Assembly: GCA_004352715.1 (NCBI GenBank)
Contig: SCFE01000003.1
Location: 2,046,551 to 2,098,496, forward strand
Direction of reading: 5' to 3'
DNA from: Hofstenia miamia
Taxonomy: Eukaryota > Xenacoelomorpha > Acoela
DNA length: 51,946 nucleotides
Shown in pieces: positions 21,613 to 33,199 of this stretch (positions are counted from its first letter, which is position 1; each line of letters opens with the position of its first letter). Below the pieces are notes generated by a model. That model did not search any database. It was not told where the DNA came from and saw only the letters and a list, made by a program, of their open reading frames with translations. The position numbers and the translations under genes are program-made.

Positions 21613-23857
21613 GATTTCAACTGTGAAAGANNNNNNNNNNNNNNNNNNNNNNNNNNNNNNNNNNNNNNNNNNNNNNNNNNNNNNNNNNNNNNNNNNNNNN
21701 NNNNNNNNNNNNNNNNNNNNNNNNNNNNNNNNNNNNNNNNNNNNNNNNNNNNNNNNNNNNNNNNNNNNNNNNNNNNNNNNNNNNNNNNNNNNNNNNNNNN
21801 NNNNNNNNNNNNNNNNNNNNNNNNNNNNNNNNNNNNNNNNNNNNNNNNNNNNNNNNNNNNNNNNNNNNNNNNNNNNNNNNNNNNNNNNNNNNNNNNNNNN
21901 NNNNNNNNNNNNNNNNNNNNNNNNNNNNNNNNNNNNNNNNNNNNNNNNNNNNNNNNNNNNNNNNNNNNNNNNNNNNNNNNNNNNNNNNNNNNNNNNNNNN
22001 NNNNNNNNNNNNNNNNNNNNNNNNNNNNNNNNNNNNNNNNNNNNNNNNNNNNNNNNNNNNNNNNNNNNNNNNNNNNNNNNNNNNNNNNNNNNNNNNNNNN
22101 NNNNNNNNNNNNNNNNNNNNNNNNNNNNNNNNNNNNNNNNNNNNNNNNNNNNNNNNNNNNNNNNNNNNNNNNNNNNNNNNNNNNNNNNNNNNNNNNNNNN
22201 NNNNNNNNNNNNNNNNNNNNNNNNNNNNNNNNNNNNNNNNNNNNNNNNNNNNNNNNNNNNNNNNNNNNNNNNNNNNNNNNNNNNNNNNNNNNNNNNNNNN
22301 NNNNNNNNNNNNNNNNNNNNNNNNNNNNNNNNNNNNNNNNNNNNNNNNNNNNNNNNNNNNNNNNNNNNNNNNNNNNNNNNNNNNNNNNNNNNNNNNNNNN
22401 NNNNNNNNNNNNNNNNNNNNNNNNNNNNNNNNNNNNNNNNNNNNNNNNNNNNNNNNNNNNNNNNNNNNNNNNNNNNNNNNNNNNNNNNNNNNNNNNNNNN
22501 NNNNNNNNNNNNNNNNNNNNNNNNNNNNNNNNNNNNNNNNNNNNNNNNNNNNNNNNNNNNNNNNNNNNNNNNNNNNNNNNNNNNNNNNNNNNNNNNNNNN
22601 NNNNNNNNNNNNNNNNNNNNNNNNNNNNNNCCTTTATATGTTGACCAGTCTGCAGCTTTTACTGTAGTATCTGCCGACAGCTTCTTATACAATTCGCACA
22701 AAGCTCCATAGTCATTCCAGAAAACATTCACTGCTCTAGCAGATGATGCCACCCACCTGACAGTAAATATTCTTCCAATTTTCCGAAACTTTTCATCCAA
22801 TGTTTTTGAAATGTTTTGCATGAGACACTGTAGTTTTAGTGAACAGGAGAAAAGTGAATGCATTTTCTCAAACATAGTTTGGATCCTGTAAACTCTATTC
22901 ACAGACTTCACTGCGTCATGAACCGCCAGTTCAGACTGTACCACAGAATTATATGGGGAAACATTCTCTGCAATTTCACACCAACTCCACTTTTTGACCC
23001 ATCAGGACTGACGCTCCATCGCTTGCAAAACATAGAAAATGTTTTCGTAAATAGTCTTCAGAAAACCCATTGCCGTTCAGAATTTGTAATAGGCATTTGA
23101 GCACACCATCTGAGTCTTGTGATTCCAGTTTGCGAATACCGAGAAAAATGTTGTGTGGTTCCTTATTAATATTTGCACGAATGTATGTCACAAAGCAAGC
23201 TTTTTGAGACAAAGATGATGACTCGTCGATAATTACAGATAATTTCGAATTTTGCTTTCTTATTGCTGCACAGAGTTTGTGTTCCATTGTCTTCGCAATA
23301 CAATTTATCATTTGATTGCAAGAGAATCTGGAGTGCAAAATTTGCCCCATGTTAACGTCATTTTTTTGTTGTAGTTCAATTAGTTTTTCAAAATCTGAGT
23401 AAGGTCTGTTGCGAAGGCCAATCGCATATGCTGTACGAAGGCACTTTTCTGTTGTGGAGCTATGTGCTGATTGCGAGCTTACAATGACGCTCTCGATTTG
23501 GCCCTTTGCTTGAGATTCGTGTATCTTTTCGGCAGCTTGATGGGCATGGGAGTGCAAATGTTTGTAAATTTTCTTTCGGAGCTGATCCTAGTCATTACTT
23601 GCTATAGTCCCCTGCACCCACTCACTGCTTAGTTGAACTCCACTCGTTTTGAATGCACGGATGTCTTGGGAATCTCTGCAAGTCGAACATCCAATTTACA
23701 TGTTGGTGAACTATATCCATGGGTAGGTTGAGATGAAATAGTCAGCCTGCGATTTGTCCCAACAGTCTCGGCCAGTACATATAGTAGTAGATGTCGATTG
23801 TCCAAGGCATGACACATTTCTTGGCAGTGGTTGTTGTACAGATTCTTCTTCAACATA
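21195..23857 (-). pseudogene. KIAA1586/DUF4371-like hAT transposase (left copy, broken)
   Basis: Minus strand, 5' to 3': TTF-type zinc finger (CSTCRD near 23690, then KIYKHLHSHAHQAA near 23560); catalytic core with VIIDESSSLS (first Asp) and FASDGASVLMG (second Asp); then KTLDEKFRKIGRIFTVRWV and ARAVNVFWNDYGALC; then a 1000-N gap at 21631-22630. It is inactive: a frameshift near 22976 accompanies loss of about 11 bases that removes the CLNHR part of the conserved CLNHRLELA motif, and stops lie in the zinc-finger region. The family is a domesticated or active hAT group common in animals. The right-hand copy at 40067 is over 95 percent similar by eye in protein, with different lesions. Confidence 0.85.
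21631..22630. other. Assembly gap (1000 N)
   Basis: Placeholder gap inside the left hAT pseudogene. The coding sequence on either side belongs to the same protein. Confidence 0.99.
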
Positions 23858-24239
23858 TATTAATATAAAACTAGAGGTCTTGATGACAACTTAAAGATTG
23901 AAAAGAGTTTGACGAATCAAAAATTATTGCTGTCTTGAATGAAAAATGTTAGGCAAAAATTGAGGTTAAGATCTTCAGTTCCCCCCCCTCCCATCAGAAA
24001 CTTCTAGATCGCCCCTGCCTCTTACGATAAGTATTTAAGAGTACAGCCCTCCAGAAAAAATGCATATGCACATAATTATAATTTTATAAGTTTATATTTT
24101 GAAATTTATCACTGCTACTCATTTTAAACCTTATTCTGACTTAAGTCAAGATATTACAAAATCATTGAAATAAAAACGTATCTGTACGGCGTTGAGTGAA
24201 ATTGTAGTCAAATTTCCCGCTCAATATAATATTTTCAGA
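23858..24239. other. Stretch between hAT remnant and orphan gene
   Basis: Contains, reading on the minus strand from 24017, CAGGGGCGATCTAGAAG followed by a G-run, a good hAT-type terminal motif with no partner or target duplication found. The last bases before 24240 read TATAATATTTTCAG, a plausible splice acceptor for the downstream frame. Confidence 0.5.
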
Positions 24240-24995
24240 ATGTTAAAATCTTACATGGTTATGTTAGCCTTAACATTTTCAATTGTATTCAAGAATTATG
24301 CAAAGAATTCAATAGAATTTTTCTTGGACAAATTTATGAGCGAACTTCCGTACGTATCAAAGTCTGACCCGAATTATAACTTTGCCATGACGCAAATTCT
24401 TAAACTACGCTCACCTGTGGAGGATAATTCTCCTTATGCTGGGTATTTTCATTGCATTCAAGATAAAGGTTTAATTCGCATTGCCTATGCTTATAAACTC
24501 ACATATTGCTTAGAAACTATACAGAACTACCAAACAAAGGTCACATTTGTTACCGCCAAAAATTTCTTCCGTATGATTGATGCTTTTATGAAAGTGTTTA
24601 TTCTAGATATTTCATCCGTTAAGAAAAAGGAGAAAACCTTTAGTAAGCAACTGAATAAATGTCTAAAGAATATGATTAAATATCAACAATCTATTCCATT
24701 ATTAGATACTTTTGTTTTCTGTGCAGAGGATCAAAATTTAGATTGTCAAGCCAATGTTGACGTGTCAAAATATAACATGACTGAATTAATTGTATTCGAA
24801 AATTCACCTTCAACTTCACCTTCAACTTCACCTTCACCTATCTCAAAACAAAAAAAGAATGTAATTAAATACAAAAAAATTAAGCAGTGGAAGCAAAAGC
24901 CAATGCTTGAATCAAAAGATATTCCTACTTTCATATTTACCATGATAATATCGGTGATTATGTTGATCTTATTTATCAATTTCTTGCACACCTGA
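24240..24995 (+). CDS. Orphan small membrane or secreted protein (251 aa)
   Basis: Longest intact, gap-free frame in the window. I choose the first ATG at 24240; the frame stays open upstream to about 24192 without another ATG, and TTTTCAG just before the ATG could be a splice acceptor. The N-terminus (MLKSYMVMLALTFSIVF) looks like a signal peptide or anchor. A mostly helical domain of about 170 residues follows with five cysteines (IHC-type contexts FHCIQ, YCLETI, KCLKN, FCAED, DCQAN). Then come a Ser/Thr/Pro stretch (SPSTSPSTSPSPIS), a Lys-rich segment, and a C-terminal hydrophobic helix (IPTFIFTMIISVIMLILF). I do not recognise the family. The Lys-rich stretch before the last helix suggests that side faces the cytosol, which conflicts with a simple type I layout. 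No paralogue occurs in the window, and it lies in the spacer rather than in the duplicated arms. Confidence 0.55.
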   Translation: MLKSYMVMLALTFSIVFKNYAKNSIEFFLDKFMSELPYVSKSDPNYNFAMTQILKLRSPVEDNSPYAGYFHCIQDKGLIRIAYAYKLTYCLETIQNYQTKVTFVTAKNFFRMIDAFMKVFILDISSVKKKEKTFSKQLNKCLKNMIKYQQSIPLLDTFVFCAEDQNLDCQANVDVSKYNMTELIVFENSPSTSPSTSPSPISKQKKNVIKYKKIKQWKQKPMLESKDIPTFIFTMIISVIMLILFINFLHT

Positions 24996-25346
24996 ACATT
25001 ACAAATATAGAATTTTATATTTGTTTCATATACTACGATATACATTTGCTAGAGCACGCCTAAACTTTTATGTCAACATTTTGTTGAGAAAACACTTTTT
25101 CACTTGTAAATCACACTATATGGTTATTTACTTTAACACCAAAAAAAAAGAATGTGTAGAAGTTTGAAGGAATTATTCACATATACATATATATTTGCAT
25201 AAGCTACAAAGATACATTGGTTGGAACCAATCACACTTAACGTTTTCGATTTTTAAAAAATCATCAGAACAAAATTGCGGCAACATACATTTACAGTTAA
25301 CTACAAGATCTATTAAATTATAAATATGCATGCACTTAAAATATCT
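24996..25346. other. Downstream of orphan gene, no feature
   Basis: AT-rich; I see no clear AATAAA polyadenylation signal in the first 200 bases after the stop. Confidence 0.5.
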
Positions 25347-25825
25347 TTAATATGTTTGAACTTTGCTGATTTTTAAGTAATTGCTCTTTAACAAAGAGTC
25401 AATATCTTTATTCTTAATGTTAAGAGCTTCCATTATTCGTAAATTCTTTGTTCTTTTTAATATTGTAAAATTTTTTATGCTTGGTTGAAGTTTATGCATA
25501 AATACTTCTGATTTTTGATGGCCCTTGATATGTTCTTTTGTTCTTGTAATTAAATGACAACTTGTTTCACCAATGCACGATTTTTGACAATCGTCACAGT
25601 TATATTGATAAACTACAAATGAAATCAAGTCTAATTCAAAAGGATCCTTGCTTTGATGATATCAAATGTTCTTAACGATTTGAAAATTAGTGTTATGATG
25701 GTATTATTTAGATCTTTGTTAAGCATTTTAAGGTTTGATTTTAGGTTTCTTACAGATGTTTCAATATATGGTAGTTTGCAATAGATTTTTTCATGCTCTT
25801 GATTTTCAAAGATGTTATCAGTCAT
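25347..25825 (-). pseudogene. Penelope-like element, C-terminal linker and GIY-YIG endonuclease
   Basis: On the minus strand, 25825-25631 gives YCKLPYIETSVRNLKSNLKM, the region after the reverse transcriptase. After a one-base frame change near 25655, 25628-25347 gives FVVYQYNCDDC, then CIGETSCHLITRTKEHI and FMHKLQPS. This is the Penelope-like arrangement: a vVY.y.C..C GIY-like strand, an [YC]IGET motif and the R..EH helix of the GIY-YIG nuclease; the YIG tyrosine is Cys here. The reverse transcriptase body is not visible upstream, so this is a 3'-end fragment, as expected from 5' truncation. The frameshift and truncation make it non-functional. Confidence 0.8.
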
Positions 25826-25938
25826 TGTATATACGAGGCATTCACTTACAATCTTTTTAATTTATTTAAGAGGATAGACATTCTGCTACTAATGCTCAAA
25901 AAGTGGAGCTCATGATAAAGTTATATTTTATAGCTGGG

Positions 25939-26235
25939 TATCATGGGGCAAAAGTAGGGGAAAAACACTTTTTAGTAACGAAAGATTTAAGTAAGAGACT
26001 GTAAAAGTATTTTTTACATCAAAGCTCTCTTCGTAAAGAATTGATTTACTTGGAAAATTAATTATCATGCAATTTTAGGTCTTGGTGAAAATCGATTCTA
26101 TTCAATGATATCAGCAAGATCATTTTGATCTGATTTGTAGTTAACAGGCTTGGCAATACATTGAAAGGAGCGCAATTGCCCTTATATAAATACATTAAAT
26201 ATAAGCTTCATAAAAATCTTTATAGAGTTAAAATT
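25939..26235 (+). repeat. Direct repeat, copy 1 (partner 27155-27443)
   Basis: Starts TATCATGGGGCAAAAGTAGG and continues for about 290 bases with a handful of substitutions relative to 27155-27443. The partner is bounded by a single N and by a 1000-N gap. Non-coding. Here the sequence runs on past 26235 into unique DNA. Confidence 0.85.
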
Positions 26236-26842
26236 CAATTTCACTGTTCTATTAATAATGTTATTGATATACATTGGCATCACGTTTGTTTCTATTGGTA
26301 GTAATAGTAGAGTTGACATTTTAAAAATGATTCTGTATCTTCTAAGAAGTAAGGACTCAAAATATTCGAGTGGTGATGTGGGGTTGTGCAATGAAAATTG
26401 TCATAGAACAAATTTGTGGCAACAAAATATCGTAAATAGTTTTGGAGCAGAATTTTTTAGTATGCCAATTTTGGGCGGTAGAATATAAAACGTGGGGCAG
26501 ATGTCAACACGCGGAAATAGGGAAGGGCATAAATTCTGCGGGCGGGGCAGAGCAATTCACAAAAATCCGCCCACTTCTATCCCTGCATGAAGTTTGACTT
26601 GGTGGCATACATATGAATTTATTAAGAATGTGCAAGCTTAGGAGTATACTAGTTTTGGAACAAATAAGAGCCTGATCACTAAGTATATTGACATTGATTT
26701 GTTGTAATTACTATCATTGCTGCTCTAACGTGTCGCGGCCAAAAGGAGCATTTGCAATAGTGTAAACGTTTAGCACAGAGATGAACATGAGCTGTCCTGA
26801 GTGGCTGATACCAGATTATGAAATAGAAAATGGGCCGAAAGT
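26236..26842. other. Stretch without a recognisable gene
   Basis: Contains a short G-rich patch (about 26470-26580, GGGGCAG / GGGCGGGGCAG words) but no supported feature. Confidence 0.5.
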
Positions 26843-27153
26843 TTGAAAAGTTTAACTATTGCTCAACAGTGCACGCGAATCAACAATCTATTGCAGTCAA
26901 TAGAACTGGACAAAAATGTATTTGTTGAATCTTTCGCACATAAGTCTGATATTAACAATTGTTTCAAGTTGCTTCACTCTCTATCGAAATCATCGTTTCC
27001 TTGCCCGATGTTACATGAAGGAAACGCTGTATCTTCTGACAAAGATGTTGCTGACCTCTTTAATAGTTATTTTAATTCTGTTTTCTCGTCGTCAACAGTT
27101 AGTGATACTGATCTCCAGTTTGATGATGCAGATTCTATAGATATAACTCCGAG
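26843..27153 (+). pseudogene. Non-LTR retrotransposon fragment between endonuclease and RT
   Basis: The frame encodes NCFKLLHSLSKSSFPCPMLH then VSSDKDVADLFNSYFNSVFS. The pattern of a statement like 'sd.d.A.lFN.yF.svF' is characteristic of the segment just before the reverse transcriptase domain in Jockey/CR1-type ORF2 proteins. The frame is cut at 27154 by an N that joins unrelated repeat sequence, so the RT itself is lost. Orientation is opposite to the endonuclease fragments at 4212 and 28848. Confidence 0.65.
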
Positions 27154-27154
27154 N

Positions 27155-27443
27155 TATCATGGGGCAAAAGTAGGGGAAAAACACTTTTTAGTAACGAAAG
27201 ATTTAAGTAAGAGACTGTAAAAGTATTTTTTACATCAAAGCTCCCTTCGGAAAGAATTGATTTACTTGGAAAATTAATTATCATGCAATTTTAGCTCTTG
27301 GTGAAAATCGATTCTATTCAATGATATCAGCAAGATCATTTTGATCTGATTTGTAGTTAACAGGCATGGGAATACATTGGAAGGAGCGCAATTGCCCTTA
27401 TATAAATACATTAAATATAAGCTTCATAAAAATCTTTATAGAG
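27155..27443 (+). repeat. Direct repeat, copy 2, isolated between N's
   Basis: Near-copy of 25939-26235, bounded by a single N at 27154 and the gap at 27444. It has the look of a small contig that is an allelic or repeat copy placed in the gap. Confidence 0.85.
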
Positions 27444-28443
27444 NNNNNNNNNNNNNNNNNNNNNNNNNNNNNNNNNNNNNNNNNNNNNNNNNNNNNNNNN
27501 NNNNNNNNNNNNNNNNNNNNNNNNNNNNNNNNNNNNNNNNNNNNNNNNNNNNNNNNNNNNNNNNNNNNNNNNNNNNNNNNNNNNNNNNNNNNNNNNNNNN
27601 NNNNNNNNNNNNNNNNNNNNNNNNNNNNNNNNNNNNNNNNNNNNNNNNNNNNNNNNNNNNNNNNNNNNNNNNNNNNNNNNNNNNNNNNNNNNNNNNNNNN
27701 NNNNNNNNNNNNNNNNNNNNNNNNNNNNNNNNNNNNNNNNNNNNNNNNNNNNNNNNNNNNNNNNNNNNNNNNNNNNNNNNNNNNNNNNNNNNNNNNNNNN
27801 NNNNNNNNNNNNNNNNNNNNNNNNNNNNNNNNNNNNNNNNNNNNNNNNNNNNNNNNNNNNNNNNNNNNNNNNNNNNNNNNNNNNNNNNNNNNNNNNNNNN
27901 NNNNNNNNNNNNNNNNNNNNNNNNNNNNNNNNNNNNNNNNNNNNNNNNNNNNNNNNNNNNNNNNNNNNNNNNNNNNNNNNNNNNNNNNNNNNNNNNNNNN
28001 NNNNNNNNNNNNNNNNNNNNNNNNNNNNNNNNNNNNNNNNNNNNNNNNNNNNNNNNNNNNNNNNNNNNNNNNNNNNNNNNNNNNNNNNNNNNNNNNNNNN
28101 NNNNNNNNNNNNNNNNNNNNNNNNNNNNNNNNNNNNNNNNNNNNNNNNNNNNNNNNNNNNNNNNNNNNNNNNNNNNNNNNNNNNNNNNNNNNNNNNNNNN
28201 NNNNNNNNNNNNNNNNNNNNNNNNNNNNNNNNNNNNNNNNNNNNNNNNNNNNNNNNNNNNNNNNNNNNNNNNNNNNNNNNNNNNNNNNNNNNNNNNNNNN
28301 NNNNNNNNNNNNNNNNNNNNNNNNNNNNNNNNNNNNNNNNNNNNNNNNNNNNNNNNNNNNNNNNNNNNNNNNNNNNNNNNNNNNNNNNNNNNNNNNNNNN
28401 NNNNNNNNNNNNNNNNNNNNNNNNNNNNNNNNNNNNNNNNNNN
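27444..28443. other. Assembly gap (1000 N)
   Basis: Placeholder gap. Like the gap at 2810-3809 it adjoins the truncated endonuclease end of a duplicated retrotransposon. Confidence 0.99.
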
Positions 28444-28848
28444 GTGTGTAGCCGCATGTGTTTATATTATTATATATATGATTGAGTAGCGTGCTATCAA
28501 TATTTTCAACAAGCATGTGAAAGATTGTTTGGTAAGCTGTTGCGTTAGGGCCAGGTGGTATATATAGACAGCAAAAAAGTGAGTCATAACACTGTTATGT
28601 AGCCATATGGAAACTCCTCCTCCCCTACTAGGGGGGTCGCACCTTATAGGAGCATTGTACTATGTTATATGAAAATCAGAAAAACAATTATTAGCAGTAA
28701 GCCAGCTTTCAGTAACTGATATGATGCCAGGTGAGTACAGTGACGCATAAACTTCAAGCTCTTTGAATTTATTTACTATTGATTGAGCTTTCAGGCACAT
28801 TATGGACGGTGCTGGAGCCCTCGTGTTTTCACTATTATCGCGTAGTCA
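28444..28848 (-). pseudogene. Non-LTR retrotransposon ORF2, APE-type endonuclease start (copy II)
   Basis: Same arrangement as copy I at 3810-4212. The ATG at 28800-28798 opens with MCLKAQSIVNK: the active-site Asn of the LNAQS motif is Lys here. It continues with GIISVTESWL, where the catalytic Glu is kept. Truncated by the gap. It follows ORF1 in the same frame after a TGA at 28848-28846. Confidence 0.75.
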
Positions 28849-29476
28849 GGTGGATTTTGATAGCGAGTTTAGCCACTGGCGGGCTTCATCATTTAAGAAA
28901 TATTGTCTTACTATAGTACCATGTGGCCAGAAATTGGGGTCTTCAAACACACTGCTTAATGTGGCCTCCGCAACGAGGTGAAATCCTTTGAAATGTGAAT
29001 TGGGCTTGGTAATGACTCTGGTGTGTAAAAGGGTAGCACCGCCCTTCGTACAAGAATCTAGGAGATCTGATTCACTTACGGATTTATCCAATCAGCCAAT
29101 AAAGTAGTGTCTGCGTGGTGGTCATTGCTCTGCTGCTCAAAGTGATGTCGATACTTCGTTTGACTTGGTGCCAACAACCAACAAATGGGTTGAATCCTTC
29201 TTAGCATTTGGGTTTATAGAAGTTTTGCTTTGATGGGTAGATTGTGTGTACTGGTTTAGATCAGTGCGTCCTCTCTTGCTAGAGCTATTTGAATTGGCAC
29301 TACTTTCACGGCGTTGTTGCAAGATACTTACATACATGTCTTCGCATCAGAACATGTGCTTCCATTTTTCCACATTCGTACATGTCATTGCACATAATTT
29401 TTTTAAAGGCTTTTTCACTAAATTGCTACTGTTAATTTCTTCGGTTGTTCCATATGGGTCAAAAACTTAGCAAAGG
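28846..29476 (-). pseudogene. Non-LTR retrotransposon ORF1 remnant (copy II)
   Basis: The protein pieces at 29337-29137 and 29091-28846 are identical to copy I, including the same TGA stops and frame changes, so the damage predates this duplication. FWPHGTIVRQYFLNDEARQ lies near the C-terminus. Confidence 0.6.
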
Positions 29477-30797
29477 CAGCACCAAAGACACTATGGACTT
29501 TATATCTTTAGACGAATCTTTTGTCAGCCATAGGTAAATAGAATTTCTGACCAAGAAATCGTTCTTCATCAACTTTGATTGAAACTTGGAATTCCCATGT
29601 TATTAAGTTCAAATGTTTCTCTTCAGCTTTCACATGTTTCTTTGCAACAATGTTCCTATACTCTCAGAGCATTAATTTGTTAACTGTTGAGTAAATACTG
29701 TCGAATCGAATGCTTCACAGGCCGTTATAACATTTGAATTTAAAGAAGTAACTAGAGTATGAACTTAATTCGGACAAATATTCTTCTTGGAGAGTTGTGT
29801 TGTTGAATTAGCTGTGAAAATATTAGAATTTAATGACAGCTTAAATTTCTAGTGCATGAAAATGTAAATTAAAGTGAGCTTCCATACAATAAATGATTTT
29901 ACAATTTAATTACAGCACCCGTTTAGAAACAAAAGCTTGTAGCTACAATTTTCACAAGAATACATTTCATACATAAATATATACTGTTACCATATTTAAA
30001 GTGAGTTATGCTCAAATTCTCATTTGTTGAGCACTTACACGATTTGCAATGTTATGCCTTTAGTTTAAGAAGCCCATAAATTTTTTAAGGAGTGAAATTT
30101 TGTCGAAATATCGAAATTTTTCATTAAATTGGACAAAAGAAAATTATTTGTCTAAACTCAAATTTGTAAACGCAGAAATAATTCCTTTGTAATTTTGAAA
30201 ACATTGCAAAATAGTTCGGTCACCAGCTTATAAGTCACTGGGGGGTGGCCGCCTCCTTGTTACACACTGAATGAACTATACTTTTTAAAATTTAAAAATA
30301 AAAATCCTCAATTAATTGTAACATAATTTGCTGACCTTGTAATATGGAACTCTTTTTGGCGATATCGAAAATATCAGATGTAATTTTGATGTTGGCTAAT
30401 TGTAATAAAGAAGTGAAAAATTTAATATAAAAAAATATTTCTAACATTTTTCAGAAGATGAGTTGGACACAAAGTACATATATTCGAGAATAGATTACTT
30501 AATGGCAAAAAATTGCAATTTACGTCACCATATTATTATTTTAGTGTGCTAAAACATGATTGATTAGCAGGTTCGCCAATGTGTGAGATTTTCCACACAA
30601 CAAACAACGCAAACAAACAGCAAAACATTGTTGTGTCACAAAACAAAGTCATTGAAAGCATTAGTAAGATATCACCTAAGAAAAGTTCAAGTATACCAAA
30701 TGCTTCATGCTTTTTGTAACACCAAATCGTTTAATACCAAAATATTGTGTTTTCAATATATTTACAATAAACAAAAATTGTTATCACCATCTCAACA

Positions 30798-32823
30798 GGT
30801 TTCTAATGTATGTTTTATTAAGAAAAAATAATGTATGATTAAAAAATGCGTATCGATGTAAGAAATGCGAATCTGTTCCATCTTGCTTAGGAAAAGTATG
30901 ACTTGCATAAAATTAAAACGAAAATGTGACACTTTATCAAGTATAATTAAATGAACAAACTTTCGTCTACATGACCATTCCGTCATATGGGAATGGGATT
31001 TGGTATCACAAATTTATGTTACTCAAAATTTTCGACAATTTTATCCAAAATAGAAGTAAAGCTGTGGAAAAATGGGACCAACAAATTTTCCTGGGAGTGG
31101 TATATGGACATGAACTGGGAAAGTATCTAATGGGACTATGTGTTACTGGGTTTAATAAGATTCTGGTCCCACAGAACTCTATTGCACATGCTTTTTCAGT
31201 GCAAATGTCGAGTGCTGTGTAATAGTCAGCCACGACACACAACGGCAAGCCTGTTGATTAGCTTATAGATTATCTGTTAGAATAGCAGAAGTTTGCCGTT
31301 TTGTATATTGAATTAGTTTAAGTAGATTAAGCATTGATCATAGAGAAATTTTGAGGCAGGGTGAAAAACGAAATGGTACCATTAACATTATAAAACTGTT
31401 TTCAGGAGTGTCTCCTAAAAACTGATGCAGCCTCCTCTATGACCAATAAATGACAAAAAATGGTTGCTACAGAGAGCTTATCAAACAAATTTTTAAATTA
31501 AGACATTCTTCATTGCTGCCAATTATTCTTATTTAGTCAAAAACAATTTACTCCTAAATGTTACAGCAACGAATTTCGAAAACAACTATTTTATTAATAC
31601 AACCACACAAAACCTTTATTTAAGTAAACTAATTTAAGTGAGAAATAAACCTTTAGCTAAATGATTTTATTTCTATACCATTCGAATATGAATTAATACA
31701 CTGATCGGAAATTTTCACTAGACAAAATGAAAAGATTAAGTACACTATACAAGTTTCAAATTTACTAATCCAAACTTGAGCAAAAATATTACTACCAATG
31801 TAGGGAAAGAAATGTTAGAAAGCAATATCAATCTACGTCTTTGCTTGATTCTTTGAGACCTCAGTCTCTTAATGTCTATCATGAACTATCTGTTTCCTAT
31901 AACGGTTCAAAATTCAGAGGGTGTTCTAATTTTAGATAAGTTTCTTAGGGTATATATAAAAACTATGATGACTCATGGTGAATAATGGGTTACCAGCATG
32001 ATCTTGAGAATTTGTTTCCAAAAATAGGTGACATTTCCAAGTTGAAAACCATTAGTGGTCTCTCCTTACATTTGCCTATTACGTGAAGGAGTTACGATTT
32101 TTACTGCTAAGTTCCTTTGAAAACTGGTTTAGAACAACTTATAGAATCACTAAGTTTCTATTTCATATGAAAGAAGCACTTAATGAGATTTATTTGTCTT
32201 TTGAGTTTTGTTCTGCACCTTTCATTAACCAATTTAAATCTCTGAGAATTACGAAAAATTGAGTAAAATTTAAAATTAATAAACTTAGTACTCTTTATCA
32301 GCAAATGTTTAAATTCCATTTTTATCAAATAATAATCACAAACACAAAACCCTAAAAGACTTTTTGGCTTCCGTATCCTCAATATGCTCTTCACTTTATA
32401 CATGTATGAATAATGAACAAAGTCTCATGAATAAATTTCTATCTAACTGTACACCTAGATTGCATTTGGAGTGATCCCATAGCAATTCAGTTCTCACAGG
32501 GCAAGTCACTCCTTCCGAAGCCAACTGGGCACTAGGCTTGATTTATCATAATTAATTTAAATAGATAAATAAAGATAAATAATGATAATGAAATAACCTG
32601 ATTCTGCTGTTGTACATTAGTGATTTTTGATAGAATTTTCAAACTAATGTACAATAACATAACACTGTTCCTTCTTAATACTTTGTATTGTAAAAGCTTT
32701 CTAATAGTAAGTGAATTGTGACAACCATCGATTACCTCACAAAACCACAGCACAGCAAATAAATATTTCGAGTATTACACTGGCTGGTTGTAGGTTAAAT
32801 GAAAATTAACTAAGGTTAATGAT
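30798..32823. other. Two kilobases without a recognisable gene
   Basis: AT-rich, stops frequent. Open frames up to about 83 codons exist (for example 30971-31222), but none shows a domain, repeat copy or codon pattern that supports coding. Confidence 0.5.
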
Positions 32824-33008
32824 CAGTGGCGTACCCAGGGGGGACATGGTAGAATGTCCCCCCCGTCAGATTTCCAAATTAATTTTTAACTGGATAAATC
32901 AAAAAAATTTTCGTAAAAAATTGACAAATTTAAAATCTAGGATCGTGAAATTCATTAGGGAATAACAATTATGTCCCCCAACGTCAGAAAATCCTGGGTA
33001 CGCCCCTA
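32824..33008. mobile_element. hAT-like MITE, 185 bp, 8-bp target duplication TTAATGAT
   Basis: Left end CAGTGGCGTACCCAGG; the right end inverted reads TAGGGGCGTACCCAGG. Flanks 32816-32823 and 33009-33016 are both TTAATGAT. G-runs just inside each end (GGGGGGACATG / ATGTCCCCC) extend the inverted repeat. No coding capacity. The same kind of terminus occurs at 8035, 7849, 19577 and 34986. Confidence 0.8.
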
Positions 33009-33199
33009 TTAATGATCCCCTTCACAATTACTCATTCTAATTTATACCTGCTGTTCAAATTCAATTTTCCTGCACTAATTTTACAAAGTGTTGAATTGAA
33101 ACAATAATCTGATAACTACACTTGCAGCAAAATAACAATTTCGAAATTAATACTAAAGTCCCAAAGTAATGGGTACAAGAGTAAATAAAGCACTGATGG

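Larger units (their letters stand above)
28444..30797. repeat. Direct repeat copy II
   Basis: Partner of 3810-6153. After ATCACCATCTCAACAGG the copies part: copy I runs into X, while this one continues TTTCTAATGTATG. The stretch 29480-30797 has no convincing gene. Confidence 0.85.

Noticed and set aside
24000-24017. Terminus of the left KIAA1586-like hAT
   Set aside because: CAGGGGCGATCTAGAAG differs from the CAGGGCTGTA ends seen at 20223 and 40067 and has no matching target duplication; it is probably the end of another element.
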